Source of the DNA: JADKHR01 sp041917295
GTDB lineage: Bacteria > Elusimicrobiota > Elusimicrobia > FEN-1173
Length of the DNA: 64,000 bases
Reading direction: 5' to 3'
Assembly: GCA_041917295.1 (NCBI GenBank)
Contig: JAYRXX010000019.1
Location: 26,854-90,853, forward strand
The translations under genes were made by a program, and so were the position numbers. The number at the start of each line of letters is the position of its first letter. Position 1 is the stretch's first letter. Of the stretch, positions 44,370 to 52,134 are shown piece after piece. The notes beneath the pieces were generated by a model. The model worked only from the letters and a program-made list of their open reading frames with translations, did not search any database and was not told the origin of the DNA.

Positions 44370-45469
44370 ACCCGATCCCTTTCATGAATTTGACGCCGGT
44401 TCACGAACCGTTGGAATCGGCCTGCGTGGACGCGTTTCGCCAGGTCTATCGCAAAAACGAGTACGTTCTGGGCGAGGCGGTTAAACTGTTTGAGGAAGAG
44501 TTTGCCCATCGGACCGGCGCGGCGCACGGCGTGGGGTTTTCGTCGGGAACAGCGGCGTTGGAAATGGCTTTGCGGGCCGTCGGGGTGGGCCCCGGCGACG
44601 ACGTGCTGACCACGCCCTTCAGTTTTTTTGCCACCGCGGCGGTGATCGTCTACGTCGGCGCCCGGCCGGTTTTTGTGGACGTGGACCCGGGAACACTGAA
44701 CATCAATCCCAAAGGCCTGGAACAGGCCTTCACCCAAAAAACCAAAGCCATTTTGCCCGTTCATATTTTTGGTCAGCCAGCCCACATGACGGCTATCAAC
44801 GATTTCGCCCGGGCCCGCAAAATTCCCGTGATCGAAGACGCCTGCCAAGCCCATGACGCGCGCTGGCATGGTCAGCCCGTGGGGGCGTTGGGACGCATCG
44901 GGTGTTTTAGTTTTTATCCGACCAAAAATTTGGGTGGGTTTGGGGACGGGGGCATCGCGGTGACCAACGACATGGACCTCGTGGAAAAGTTGCGGCGCCT
45001 TCGCAATTGCGGCCGGCGGGCCCAGTATGAACATTTGGAATTGGGTTACAACGAGCGGTTGGACAACCTTCAAGCGGCTTTGTTGCGGGTGAAACTTCCG
45101 CATTTAACGGCATGGACCCAGGAACGACGGCGGTTGGCCGCCCTTTATCGTCGGGAATTGGCCGATTGCCCGGCCCGCCCGTTGACGGTGACGGATGGAG
45201 CGGACCCGGTGTTTCACCTGTTCACCGTGCGGGCTCCGCGGCGGGACGCGTTGCGCGACCATTTGGCGGCGGCCGGCATCCAGTCCGGAATCTTTTACCC
45301 GATTCCGCTTCATCTTCAACCGGCCTTCGCCGGTTTGGGCGGCAAACCCGGCGATTGTCCCGAGGCCGAGCGGGCTTGCCTTGAGGTATTGTCGTTGCCT
45401 CTCTATCCGGGACTGCCGGAAAAAAGCGTGTTGCGCGTGGCCGCCGCGGTACGGGATTTTTACCGGTAA
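44366..45469 (+). CDS. DegT/DnrJ/EryC1/StrS-family aminotransferase
   Basis: A 367-residue PLP aminotransferase. SSGTAALEMALRAVGVGPGD, EDACQAHDARWHG and FYPTKNLGGFGDGG with predicted PLP lysine K187 match the family closely. The sequence is similar in pattern to the WbpE homologue at 23560 (FSFFPSKNLGGFG) and so may act on a 3-keto or 4-keto sugar nucleotide. It is oddly coupled to a periplasmic redox pair (ATGA overlap at 44366), away from the glycan genes, and six bases upstream of the M48 protease gene. Confidence 0.87.
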   Translation: MNPIPFMNLTPVHEPLESACVDAFRQVYRKNEYVLGEAVKLFEEEFAHRTGAAHGVGFSSGTAALEMALRAVGVGPGDDVLTTPFSFFATAAVIVYVGARPVFVDVDPGTLNINPKGLEQAFTQKTKAILPVHIFGQPAHMTAINDFARARKIPVIEDACQAHDARWHGQPVGALGRIGCFSFYPTKNLGGFGDGGIAVTNDMDLVEKLRRLRNCGRRAQYEHLELGYNERLDNLQAALLRVKLPHLTAWTQERRRLAALYRRELADCPARPLTVTDGADPVFHLFTVRAPRRDALRDHLAAAGIQSGIFYPIPLHLQPAFAGLGGKPGDCPEAERACLEVLSLPLYPGLPEKSVLRVAAAVRDFYR

Positions 45470-45475
45470 AAATTA

Positions 45476-46780
45476 ATGGTTAACCCGCCCACCTGGGGAA
45501 TCCGGGTTAATCTCCGGGCGACCGGGACTCTTTTGTTGGCCCCTCTTTTATTGGCGGGCTGTTTTCGCAACCCCATCACGTCCAAGCGGCAAACGAAACT
45601 GATTTCCGAGGAGGCAGAACGCCAAATCGGGGCTCAAACCAAAATCAACATTCTTAAAGAGTATGGCGAACTGAAGGACCCGGTTTTGGTTCAGTATGTG
45701 GCCAACCTGGGCCAGAAGCTGGCGGCCGTGTGCGATCGTCCGAAGGTGGATTATGAGTTTCTCATTTTGGACACCGATCTGGTAAACGCGTTCGCCGCGC
45801 CGGGCGGGTTTATTTTTGTCACCCGGGGCCTTCTTCAAGAAATGTCCAACGAAGCCGAACTGGTTTCGGTGTTGGGCCACGAAATCGGCCACGTGGCCGG
45901 GTGGCATTCTATCGGCATGATTCAACGTCAAATGGGATACGGAACCATTGCCATGCTTGGGGCAATTGTGTCGGGCATTCAGTTGGGTCCGGAAGCGATG
46001 ATTATGGTGGCCCAATCGGCGGATTTGTTCACCAGCCTTTACCTTCTGGGGTACAGCCGGGAAAACGAATTGGAGGCCGACCGGGTGGGATTGCGGTACA
46101 TGTTGTCGGCGGGGTACGATCCCAAAGCGGCCTTAACCTTTTTTGAGCGGTTGCGGGCCCTGGAATTGAAGGAAGGGCCCGATACCTGGGAAAGCTACTT
46201 GCGGTCGCACCCGCCGACGGAACAGCGCATTGCGTTGGCCAAACAGTTCATCGATCGCGGTTTCTTTTTCTTCCGCAAAACGGAACTGAACACGGCTGTT
46301 TACCAGGACATGAAATCCCGCCTGCCAAAATTGAAACCGGAAGAAGTGGGCCAAACGGTGGGGAAACGCTACGATTTGCCGTTGTTCGGAGTGTCGCTTA
46401 ATATTCCCGAGGAATGGAGCTGGGAAACCCAGGGGGGCCGCGCCTTGATTGGGTTTCGCAAGGTGGGCGGTGAGGCCTGGGGCCAACTTCGTCGGGAGGA
46501 AGGCGTAGGGACTTTGACGGCAGAAGAGTTCGCCGTCAAATTTGCCCAGGACCACCAATGGCAATATTTGCAAGGGCGGCAGGTGCTGTATCCTGCCGGC
46601 TACGGATTTCTTGGCCAGTTTTACGGGCCTGGTGTTTTGGGCGGGGCCTACGTGTACCGGGCATTCTTTATAGTCCGCGACGGAACCGGGTGGGCCCTGC
46701 TGTGCGCGGCGGCCCCGAACCGCACCTTCGAACACCTCGTCCCTTTCGAACAGATCCTCCGATCCTTTCAATTAAGATAG
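45476..46780 (+). CDS. M48-family metalloprotease lipoprotein with extra C-terminal domain
   Basis: A 434-residue protein. LAPLLLAGC gives a lipobox with C29, so it is anchored to a membrane. The zinc motif HEIGH is at 135-139 and the third ligand sits in ENELEADRVGL around 197-205. After the peptidase domain a C-terminal beta-rich domain of about 140 residues (from VGKRYDLPLFGVSLNIPEEW) is present, as in some BepA/YfgC relatives. Probably works in outer-membrane protein quality control. ATG follows the aminotransferase stop by six bases. Confidence 0.86.
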   Translation: MVNPPTWGIRVNLRATGTLLLAPLLLAGCFRNPITSKRQTKLISEEAERQIGAQTKINILKEYGELKDPVLVQYVANLGQKLAAVCDRPKVDYEFLILDTDLVNAFAAPGGFIFVTRGLLQEMSNEAELVSVLGHEIGHVAGWHSIGMIQRQMGYGTIAMLGAIVSGIQLGPEAMIMVAQSADLFTSLYLLGYSRENELEADRVGLRYMLSAGYDPKAALTFFERLRALELKEGPDTWESYLRSHPPTEQRIALAKQFIDRGFFFFRKTELNTAVYQDMKSRLPKLKPEEVGQTVGKRYDLPLFGVSLNIPEEWSWETQGGRALIGFRKVGGEAWGQLRREEGVGTLTAEEFAVKFAQDHQWQYLQGRQVLYPAGYGFLGQFYGPGVLGGAYVYRAFFIVRDGTGWALLCAAAPNRTFEHLVPFEQILRSFQLR

Positions 46781-46797
46781 CGAGAGTCCTTTCGGCG

Positions 46798-46806
46798 TGC
46801 TATAAT
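46798..46806 (+). promoter_or_regulatory. Extended -10 promoter upstream of tRNA-Phe
   Basis: TGCTATAAT (extended -10, TG at 46798-46799, TATAAT at 46801-46806) is a perfect consensus -10 element with the TGn extension; no good -35 is visible at the expected distance. It lies 18 bases after the protease stop. Predicted transcription would start near 46813, leaving about 107 bases of leader before the tRNA. Confidence 0.55.
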
Positions 46807-46920
46807 CAGGGCCTTCCTCCTCGCCCACAGCGCCAGGACAGGCCCATGGCCTCCTTCTTTACGCCGACCTCGCGCAGAGTGCAAGGACGGGCAGGCGGTC
46901 GCAGAGCGACCGAAACCCTT

Positions 46921-46993
46921 GCCGAGGTAGCTCAGTCGGTAGAGCACAGGTCTGAAAAACCTGGTGTCGTCAGTTCGATTCTGACCCTCGGCA
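46921..46993 (+). tRNA. tRNA-Phe (anticodon GAA)
   Basis: A 73-base cloverleaf. Acceptor stem GCCGAGG/CCTCGGC with discriminator A, D arm GCTC-AGTCGGTA-GAGC, anticodon arm CAGGT-CTGAAAA-ACCTG with anticodon GAA, variable GTGTC, T arm GTCAG-TTCGATT-CTGAC. All stems are fully paired. The 3' CCA is not encoded. A T6 run lies at 46996-47001, close to the 3' end, and an ORF starts 11 bases beyond. Confidence 0.97.
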
Positions 46994-47004
46994 CATTTTT
47001 TAAA

Positions 47005-47271
47005 ATGAAATTCTCGCGGCGTATTTTTTTGGCAGTTGCTTTGGTGGGATTTTTTTCTCCGCCCTTTCAGGTTTCTCAGGCCATCGCTTCACCGAAGACC
47101 GCCGCGGTGGAAGATTCCCGCGAACTTTCCAAGACGGTTTACGTCACGAAGAGCGGAAAGAAGTATCACCGGGCCGGTTGCCGCTCGCTTAAAAAGAAGG
47201 GCACGCCCACCGATCTGAACCAGGCCCGCCGGTCAAAGACCCCCTGCAAGGTGTGTAAACCTCTCCCCTGA
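47005..47271 (+). CDS. Small secreted cysteine protein with YHRxGC motif
   Basis: An 88-residue protein. Residues 1-27 (MKFSRRIFLAVALVGFFSPP onward) form a clear signal peptide ending near AIA-S. The mature part has VYVTKSGKKYHRAGCRSLKK and TPCKVCKP, a Cys-containing pattern seen in small secreted domains and at the C terminus of ComEC-like proteins (T-x-x-G-K-x-Y-H-x-x-G-C). It may bind a metal or DNA. It lies 11 bases after tRNA-Phe and has no SD, so it may be translated from processed tRNA read-through. The 3' end overlaps the opposite-strand phosphatase gene by 39 bases. Confidence 0.75.
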   Translation: MKFSRRIFLAVALVGFFSPPFQVSQAIASPKTAAVEDSRELSKTVYVTKSGKKYHRAGCRSLKKKGTPTDLNQARRSKTPCKVCKPLP

Positions 47272-47883
47272 CCCTCTCGGCCACCAGCGGTTCAAGGCCA
47301 TCCAGACGGCGAAGGCCATCACGGCGCCCGTGATGACGTCCATGGTGTAGTGGTTGCGCATGACGAGGACAACCGCCATTTCGCACAAGGCCACCATTGC
47401 GCCGATCACGGTGAGGATTCGTTTGCCCAATCGGGAGAATTCCAGCGCGCCGAACACGGCGAAGGCCGTGTGACCGGAAAAAAAGAAATCGTTGCCCACG
47501 CTGTAAGTCACCAATAAAGACGGAAACCCAGGGTCCCGCCAGAGCATGCCCGGCGGCGCGGGGAGAGCGGTGGTGGCTTGGGCCAATTGGCGAAGGGCGA
47601 ACAAGATCATGACCCCCGCCAGGGGCCGGGCGGATTTCCCGAACAATCCCCATCCCAACAGTCCCACTCCGATGAGGTCAATCCCCAAGGAGCTCACGAT
47701 TAAAATCCCGTTAATGAGAGAAGGTCGTGATTCAAGAAACGCGTGGGGAACGGCGGTCAGGGTGTGAATTTGATCCCCGATGGTTTGCACAGGCGGTCGG
47801 TTTCCCAGAAGGGATTGGGTCAAAAACCAAAGACCCAAGGCCGCCGTCAAAATAGTGCCGCGTTGAATAAGTCGTTTGGTCAT
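47233..47883 (-). CDS. PAP2-like membrane phosphatase
   Basis: A 216-residue polytopic protein (about five membrane segments). GNDFFFSGHTAFAVFGALE and VMRNHYTMDVITGAVMAFAVW carry the SGHxxF-like and HYxxD patterns of PAP2_C/sphingomyelin-synthase-like phosphatases; the three catalytic histidines are in these blocks. It likely dephosphorylates a lipid phosphate at the outer face of the inner membrane. It is the last gene of the minus operon and overlaps the amidohydrolase gene by four bases. Its 3' end runs into the secreted-protein gene coded on the plus strand. Confidence 0.78.
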   Translation of the reverse strand: MTKRLIQRGTILTAALGLWFLTQSLLGNRPPVQTIGDQIHTLTAVPHAFLESRPSLINGILIVSSLGIDLIGVGLLGWGLFGKSARPLAGVMILFALRQLAQATTALPAPPGMLWRDPGFPSLLVTYSVGNDFFFSGHTAFAVFGALEFSRLGKRILTVIGAMVALCEMAVVLVMRNHYTMDVITGAVMAFAVWMALNRWWPRGSGERFTHLAGGL

Positions 47884-48839
47884 TGCCAGGGCACTCCCGG
47901 TTTCGGGGCCATGCCCAGGTCCGTCATCACCTGGGCTTGTCGATCAAAAAGATTGTTTGTTCGTAAAGCGCGGACAAATCCCCCGGGGTTTCTGGCCAGG
48001 AGGGGCGGATAGGAAAAGACAGGCAGGGGGAAGTCTGTTCCAAAAACCATCCGATCCAGGAGTTCCGGGGACCGACGCAGACGCATCATCATCCCCACGC
48101 GGTTGGGCAAAGTCAGGGCCGAGGCGTCCCAGTAAAAATGGGGATAGCGTCGAACGAACTCGTTGATGGTTTTCCAGTGGGGTTCATGGAAAAAAAGGCC
48201 TTGGCTGGCGCCGTGGGCGGCGATCACGGTCACCCCTTCCTCCAGGGCCAAGCGCAACCGCGCCGGGTCGCCGACGGACTGATCTTTTCCGATCAGACTG
48301 AATTCAAACCCCACGTGGGAGAGAAACGAGAGTTTGCTTTTGGCCAGCGCTCGGAAAAAGGGGCGGAACCGTTCCTCACCCGGGTTGAACTGTTGGGTGT
48401 TGGGAAGGACCTTGACCAAAAACGCGCCGCGTTCCGCGCATCGGCCCACTTCGTCCAAGGCGTCCCGTCGGCCGGGATTGATGGAAACGCCCGCCAGCAG
48501 TTGGTTCGGATGATCCGCCACAGTTGAGAAAACGTAATCGTTGGAAATCATAAACTCCGTGGCGGATTCATTAAGCCGCCCGTCCGAATCGTACACGCCG
48601 TCCATGCCCAGCACCACGGCTTTGTCGAGAACAGTGGATTGGTTGATGGCCCGAACCAGCCGTTCCACAAAGGTCCGGTTCGCCTGAGCCGGATCCTTCA
48701 ACGAAAGGCCCAACCGCCACGCCACGAACCGAAACAACGGCGCGTTGAGCATTTTCTTGGAAATGAAACACCCATTCTGCCCGTCCGGCAACCCCGCCAG
48801 GTGCACGTGAACATCGATTAACGATTTTTTATCAGACAT
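47880..48839 (-). CDS. Amidohydrolase-family metal-dependent hydrolase
   Basis: A 319-residue TIM-barrel protein. DVHVHL at residues 9-14 carries the HxH metal motif; LSHVGFEFS and VIAAHGASQGLF contain further histidines; FYWDASAL and MVFGTDFPLPVFSYP give the acidic ligand Asp (GTD). This order is typical of amidohydrolase 2/ACMSD-like family proteins. Role in a lipid operon is unknown; it could hydrolyse a lactone or decarboxylate a small molecule. ATG at 48839; an 82-base gap separates it from the upstream MBL-fold gene. Confidence 0.8.
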   Translation of the reverse strand: MSDKKSLIDVHVHLAGLPDGQNGCFISKKMLNAPLFRFVAWRLGLSLKDPAQANRTFVERLVRAINQSTVLDKAVVLGMDGVYDSDGRLNESATEFMISNDYVFSTVADHPNQLLAGVSINPGRRDALDEVGRCAERGAFLVKVLPNTQQFNPGEERFRPFFRALAKSKLSFLSHVGFEFSLIGKDQSVGDPARLRLALEEGVTVIAAHGASQGLFFHEPHWKTINEFVRRYPHFYWDASALTLPNRVGMMMRLRRSPELLDRMVFGTDFPLPVFSYPPLLARNPGGFVRALRTNNLFDRQAQVMTDLGMAPKPGVPWQ

Positions 48840-48921
48840 CGAAGGGCCTCCCTCCGAAACGGATCATGATCTTTCCCCACGTCAACAACCATGCCGGGAT
48901 GACGAATGAGGTCGGAATCCA

Positions 48922-49734
48922 TCATAAATGATTACTCTTCCATCCCCAATGATCTTCGAAAGACATCGTATCCCCCGGCTGGAGAATAAGGCAATGGGTT
49001 TCGGATGTTTGGGAGGTCAGGAGGTCCCGAAACGTTTCGGGCGGTGTTGAGGGCCGACCCGTGACCCAGTTGCCAAACGTTTCCATGTGGATCGGAATGC
49101 AGACTTTGGGTTTGACCCAGGCCACGGCCTGGGCCGCGTCTTCCAGGGTCCATATGTTGCCGATCACGGGCGTTCCCGCGTAGGGCATCAACATGAGGTC
49201 AATGTTCCGGGCGGAAAAGGTTTTCAATTCGTCGAACAATTTGGTGTCCCCTGTGAAGTAAATTTTTTTCCCATCCATTTCAATAATGAATCCCAAATTG
49301 TGCCAGGCGTTGTGCCGTGCCCGCACGGCGGTCACCGTCGTGTTTTTGTGTGTCCAGCGTTCCCCGGGTCGAAGGGACACCACCTGAAACCCCTTTGAGC
49401 GCAGGGACCTTCCTCGGCCCCAGGGCATGATAATCCGTGGACGGGGGGATAATGTTTCCAAAGCCTCGGTGTCGAAATGGTCGGGGTGGGTGTGGCTGAT
49501 CAAGACCGCGTCCAAAGGAGGAATTTGTTCGGGCGCAAGAGCCGCGGGAACACGTCGTTTGAGCCAGAGCATCTTTGATTTGAAAAATGGGTCTGTCAGC
49601 AAAGTGGTTTCCGTTCCTTCCATCAACACCGTCGCGTGGCCCACAAACGTCAGCCGCGGTTTGGGAACAGCGGTCGACTCGGCCAAGACCATCGCCACCC
49701 CTCCCAACACCAACGCCCCAACGGCGGGTTTCAT
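48922..49734 (-). CDS. MBL-fold metal-dependent hydrolase (UlaG/NAPE-PLD-like), secreted
   Basis: A 270-residue metallo-beta-lactamase-fold protein. The zinc motif HTHPDHFD is at 81-88, later ligands lie in ARHNAWHNLGF and FTGDTKLFDEL. VGHATVLMEGTETTLLTDPF matches the L-ascorbate-6-P lactonase (UlaG)/NAPE-PLD branch. A short hydrophobic N-terminal stretch (VGALVLGGVAMVLA) suggests export or anchoring. ATG overlaps the APP1 stop (ATGA). A phosphodiesterase acting on N-acyl phospholipids is attractive here but unproved. Confidence 0.82.
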   Translation of the reverse strand: MKPAVGALVLGGVAMVLAESTAVPKPRLTFVGHATVLMEGTETTLLTDPFFKSKMLWLKRRVPAALAPEQIPPLDAVLISHTHPDHFDTEALETLSPRPRIIMPWGRGRSLRSKGFQVVSLRPGERWTHKNTTVTAVRARHNAWHNLGFIIEMDGKKIYFTGDTKLFDELKTFSARNIDLMLMPYAGTPVIGNIWTLEDAAQAVAWVKPKVCIPIHMETFGNWVTGRPSTPPETFRDLLTSQTSETHCLILQPGDTMSFEDHWGWKSNHL

Positions 49735-50759
49735 GGCACACTTCCGTCAATTTCAAAGGGTGTTTGAAACAGTATCCACTTTTCTGAATCAATAGATTCA
49801 AACGCCCGTTCAAAACGGCTGGCCGTGTCTGTTGTAATAGTACGAATGAAAATTTTTGTAACGCGGTTGGGAAACTCGCGGGCGATGGCGCCGTAGATCT
49901 CGGGATCTCGTTCTCCGCTGTCGCCGACAAAAATAAACATCCGTCGTGGAAAATCGTTGAGGAGGGAACGCAAAACGCTTTCCTTGTGGTGCCCGTTCGA
50001 ATTTAAAAGAGATTCCGCCAGCGTGCCACGGGCGGAAAAAGGCCGCAAATGGGTTGTGCCGGGGGGGAACCCTTCCCGATCAAAAAAGGATTCGAGTTCG
50101 GTTTCCAGGGGCCAGGGACTGTTGGATACGTAATGAAAAACCGCCCCTTCCTGGCCCCACTGTTGATACAACGCGGCCATCCCTGGCACGGCCCGCCAAG
50201 GACGAAAAAATGTGTTGGCCATGAGTTCTTCTTTCACTGTGACGGAACTGATTTTGATGGTGTCATCGATGTCTGAAACCACGCTAAGACCTTTCGACCC
50301 GATCAAAAGGACACGCCCTTCAAAGGTTCTCCCGCCCTCCCTTAAACGGACCGGAAGGTTGGTTCCTTCTTTTGTCTCCGGCCCGGACAAAGCAAAATCC
50401 TCCCATCTCAGTTCTCCTTCTTCCCCCGAGCGGATTTTTTGGGTGGGGCCCTTTCCCCACTGGACCTGAAGCGATTTGCCTTCTTCGGCATCCACGAGAA
50501 AGGTCTTGAGGCGATTGTGAAACAGCGCCCGGTCTGCATCCAACGGGGCGAACCGTGTAAAAGAATTAGAAAGGGTGTTCCTCACCAGCGAATCCTGTTC
50601 AGGTTCAAACACCCAGCCTCTCAAGCGCGCCTGCCATTCACCGCGGGAATCTTCCCAACGGGCGTAGGAGGGGAAAAACCGCACCTCTTCATCTTTCGAG
50701 AGCGCCAAGGCCGTCGGGGTCAGAAAACACGTTAATAAAAAGAAAAGAAAGAGTTTCAT
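49731..50759 (-). CDS. APP1-domain phosphatidate phosphatase (DUF2183)
   Basis: A 342-residue protein with a signal peptide (FLFFLLTCFLTPTALALS). The HAD-like catalytic motif DIDDT lies at 163-167 in SDIDDTIKIS; FHYVSNSPWPL and IFVGDSGERDPEIY supply the later motifs. APP1-type enzymes dephosphorylate phosphatidate to diacylglycerol. ATG at 50759 overlaps the stop of the upstream glycosyltransferase gene (ATGA), so the longer frame from 50789 is not used. In this operon its product diacylglycerol could be the acceptor of the (now interrupted) glycolipid synthase. Confidence 0.87.
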   Translation of the reverse strand: MKLFLFFLLTCFLTPTALALSKDEEVRFFPSYARWEDSRGEWQARLRGWVFEPEQDSLVRNTLSNSFTRFAPLDADRALFHNRLKTFLVDAEEGKSLQVQWGKGPTQKIRSGEEGELRWEDFALSGPETKEGTNLPVRLREGGRTFEGRVLLIGSKGLSVVSDIDDTIKISSVTVKEELMANTFFRPWRAVPGMAALYQQWGQEGAVFHYVSNSPWPLETELESFFDREGFPPGTTHLRPFSARGTLAESLLNSNGHHKESVLRSLLNDFPRRMFIFVGDSGERDPEIYGAIAREFPNRVTKIFIRTITTDTASRFERAFESIDSEKWILFQTPFEIDGSVP

Positions 50760-52134
50760 TGATCCAGACATTGGAGGATCTTCCGGCAAATCTTTTCAGC
50801 GGCGTTGGGACGGCCGAGCCGACGCGCGGCGCGGGAAAGAACGACCAATCGGTTTCCTTTTAAGAGCGCGCTCATCCGATGGGGCAAGTCCTCCGGACGG
50901 TTCACTTTGACGGCGGCCCCTCGCTCTAAAAGAAAATCGCTGTTGGCGAATTCTTGTCCGGGAATGGGGTCCACAACCAAGAGAGGGCGTCCCAACGCCA
51001 AGGCCTCGGAGGTGGTGAGACCGCCGGGTTTCGTAACAATGAGGTCCGACGCCGCCATGAGAAAGTGCATGTTATCGACAAACCCGAACACCCGGGTGGG
51101 ATGCCGATGGGGAAGGGATTTAAGTTGTTGCTTCAACACCGTATTTCGACCGGCGACGACGGCGATTTGAAGGGGAAGGGGAACGGCGCTGAGCCGCTGC
51201 AGAATTTCTTTGACCGGTCCCATCCCAAACCCTCCCCCTAAAACAAGCACGACTTTTCCTGTGGAAAACCCCAGGAGATTTCGTGCTTGTCGGCGATTCG
51301 GTGCCAGACGAAAACGTTGAGACACCGGGATCCCGAAGGCCGAGACCCGCTCCTGCGGAACGCCCCGTGCCAAAAGGCGTGCCTTTGTTTCGGGCATGGC
51401 CACGAACGTGTGATCCACGCAGGGTTCCATCCAAATGGCATGAGCTTCAAAATCCGTGACAACGGAGGCGATGAACGGTCGCCTGTTTTCCCATCGGGGA
51501 ACGGACCCCAAAGCTTCCGGAGGAAGAAAATGAGTGCAAAGAACCGCGTGGGGTCCATACTCCTTGACCATTCGGATGAACCGACGCGCGATGACCCCGG
51601 CCAATTTTCGTCGCACGGGAGACGCTTTGAGCATGAAACCAGCGTCGTCACTTTTCCAGAAAGAGCGGGCATACTCACCCGTCCCTGATTTAGGCTACAT
51701 TCTGGCCGGGCGATTTTGTGGGGCGACAAGGAGCGAGGATGGCGCATACCGGGCGTATGCAACTGACGAGCGACGCAGTTTGCCGCGCAAAAGCGCCCGG
51801 CCCCTTCGGGGGAGCCCCCTTTTGCCCGGCTTCTTCGTTGCTCCTCGGTTACGATGGCCCGCATCGCGCCCTCGTCGCGTCTCGAACCCGGACAAAATGG
51901 GGCTCCCAGAATGTAGCCTAAATCAGGGACGGGTGAGTAAAGTTCCGGCGCGTGTTGGATGACTTTAACGTAGCCTTGACTGTAAATTCGACGAAACGGC
52001 GCGGGCGTGTATTCCAATACATCCACCCGTTTCACGGCATCTCGCGGTCGCAGAGCCTTCCAGGCTTCTTCCAGAGCCGCCCCGGCCTGCACGTGGCCCG
52101 CGCCCGCCGTAACAGTCGCAATTAAGATTTTCAT
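50756..52134 (-). pseudogene. MGDG-synthase/UgtP-like diacylglycerol glucosyltransferase gene interrupted by a MITE
   Basis: The N-terminal part (52134 to 51940, 66 residues, starting MKILIATVTAGAGHVQAG) and the C-terminal part (51671 to 50756) belong to one GT28-like enzyme. They are separated by a 264-bp element at 51674-51937 plus a duplicated TA. Deleting 266 bases joins HAPELY to ARSFWKSDDAGF in frame and yields a 370-residue protein of normal length, with GGGFGMGPVKEIL and TKPGGLTTSEALALGRPLL as GT-B donor motifs. The element shifts the frame (266 is not a multiple of three). The C-terminal half keeps an ATG at 51634 but no SD. The gene is coupled to DUF3999 upstream and APP1 downstream. 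Confidence 0.85.
51674..51937. mobile_element. 264-bp MITE-like element with 32-bp terminal inverted repeats and TA target duplication
   Basis: Ends are perfect inverted repeats at 51674-51705 and 51906-51937, beginning CTCACCCGTCCCTGATTTAG, flanked by TA at 51672-51673 and 51938-51939. TA duplication is the hallmark of IS630/Tc1-mariner-type transposition. There is no transposase frame. Internal sequence is GC-rich and contains hairpins, such as GCATAC/GTATGC at 51744-51760 and CCCC-TTC-GGGG at 51801-51811, plus short imperfect inverted repeats continuing inward from the ends. It is therefore a non-autonomous element that depends on a transposase elsewhere. Confidence 0.9.

Noticed and set aside
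51534..51962. 142-residue plus-strand frame through the MITE
   Set aside because: It arises from the stop-poor element and the antisense of the host gene; no SD or motif.
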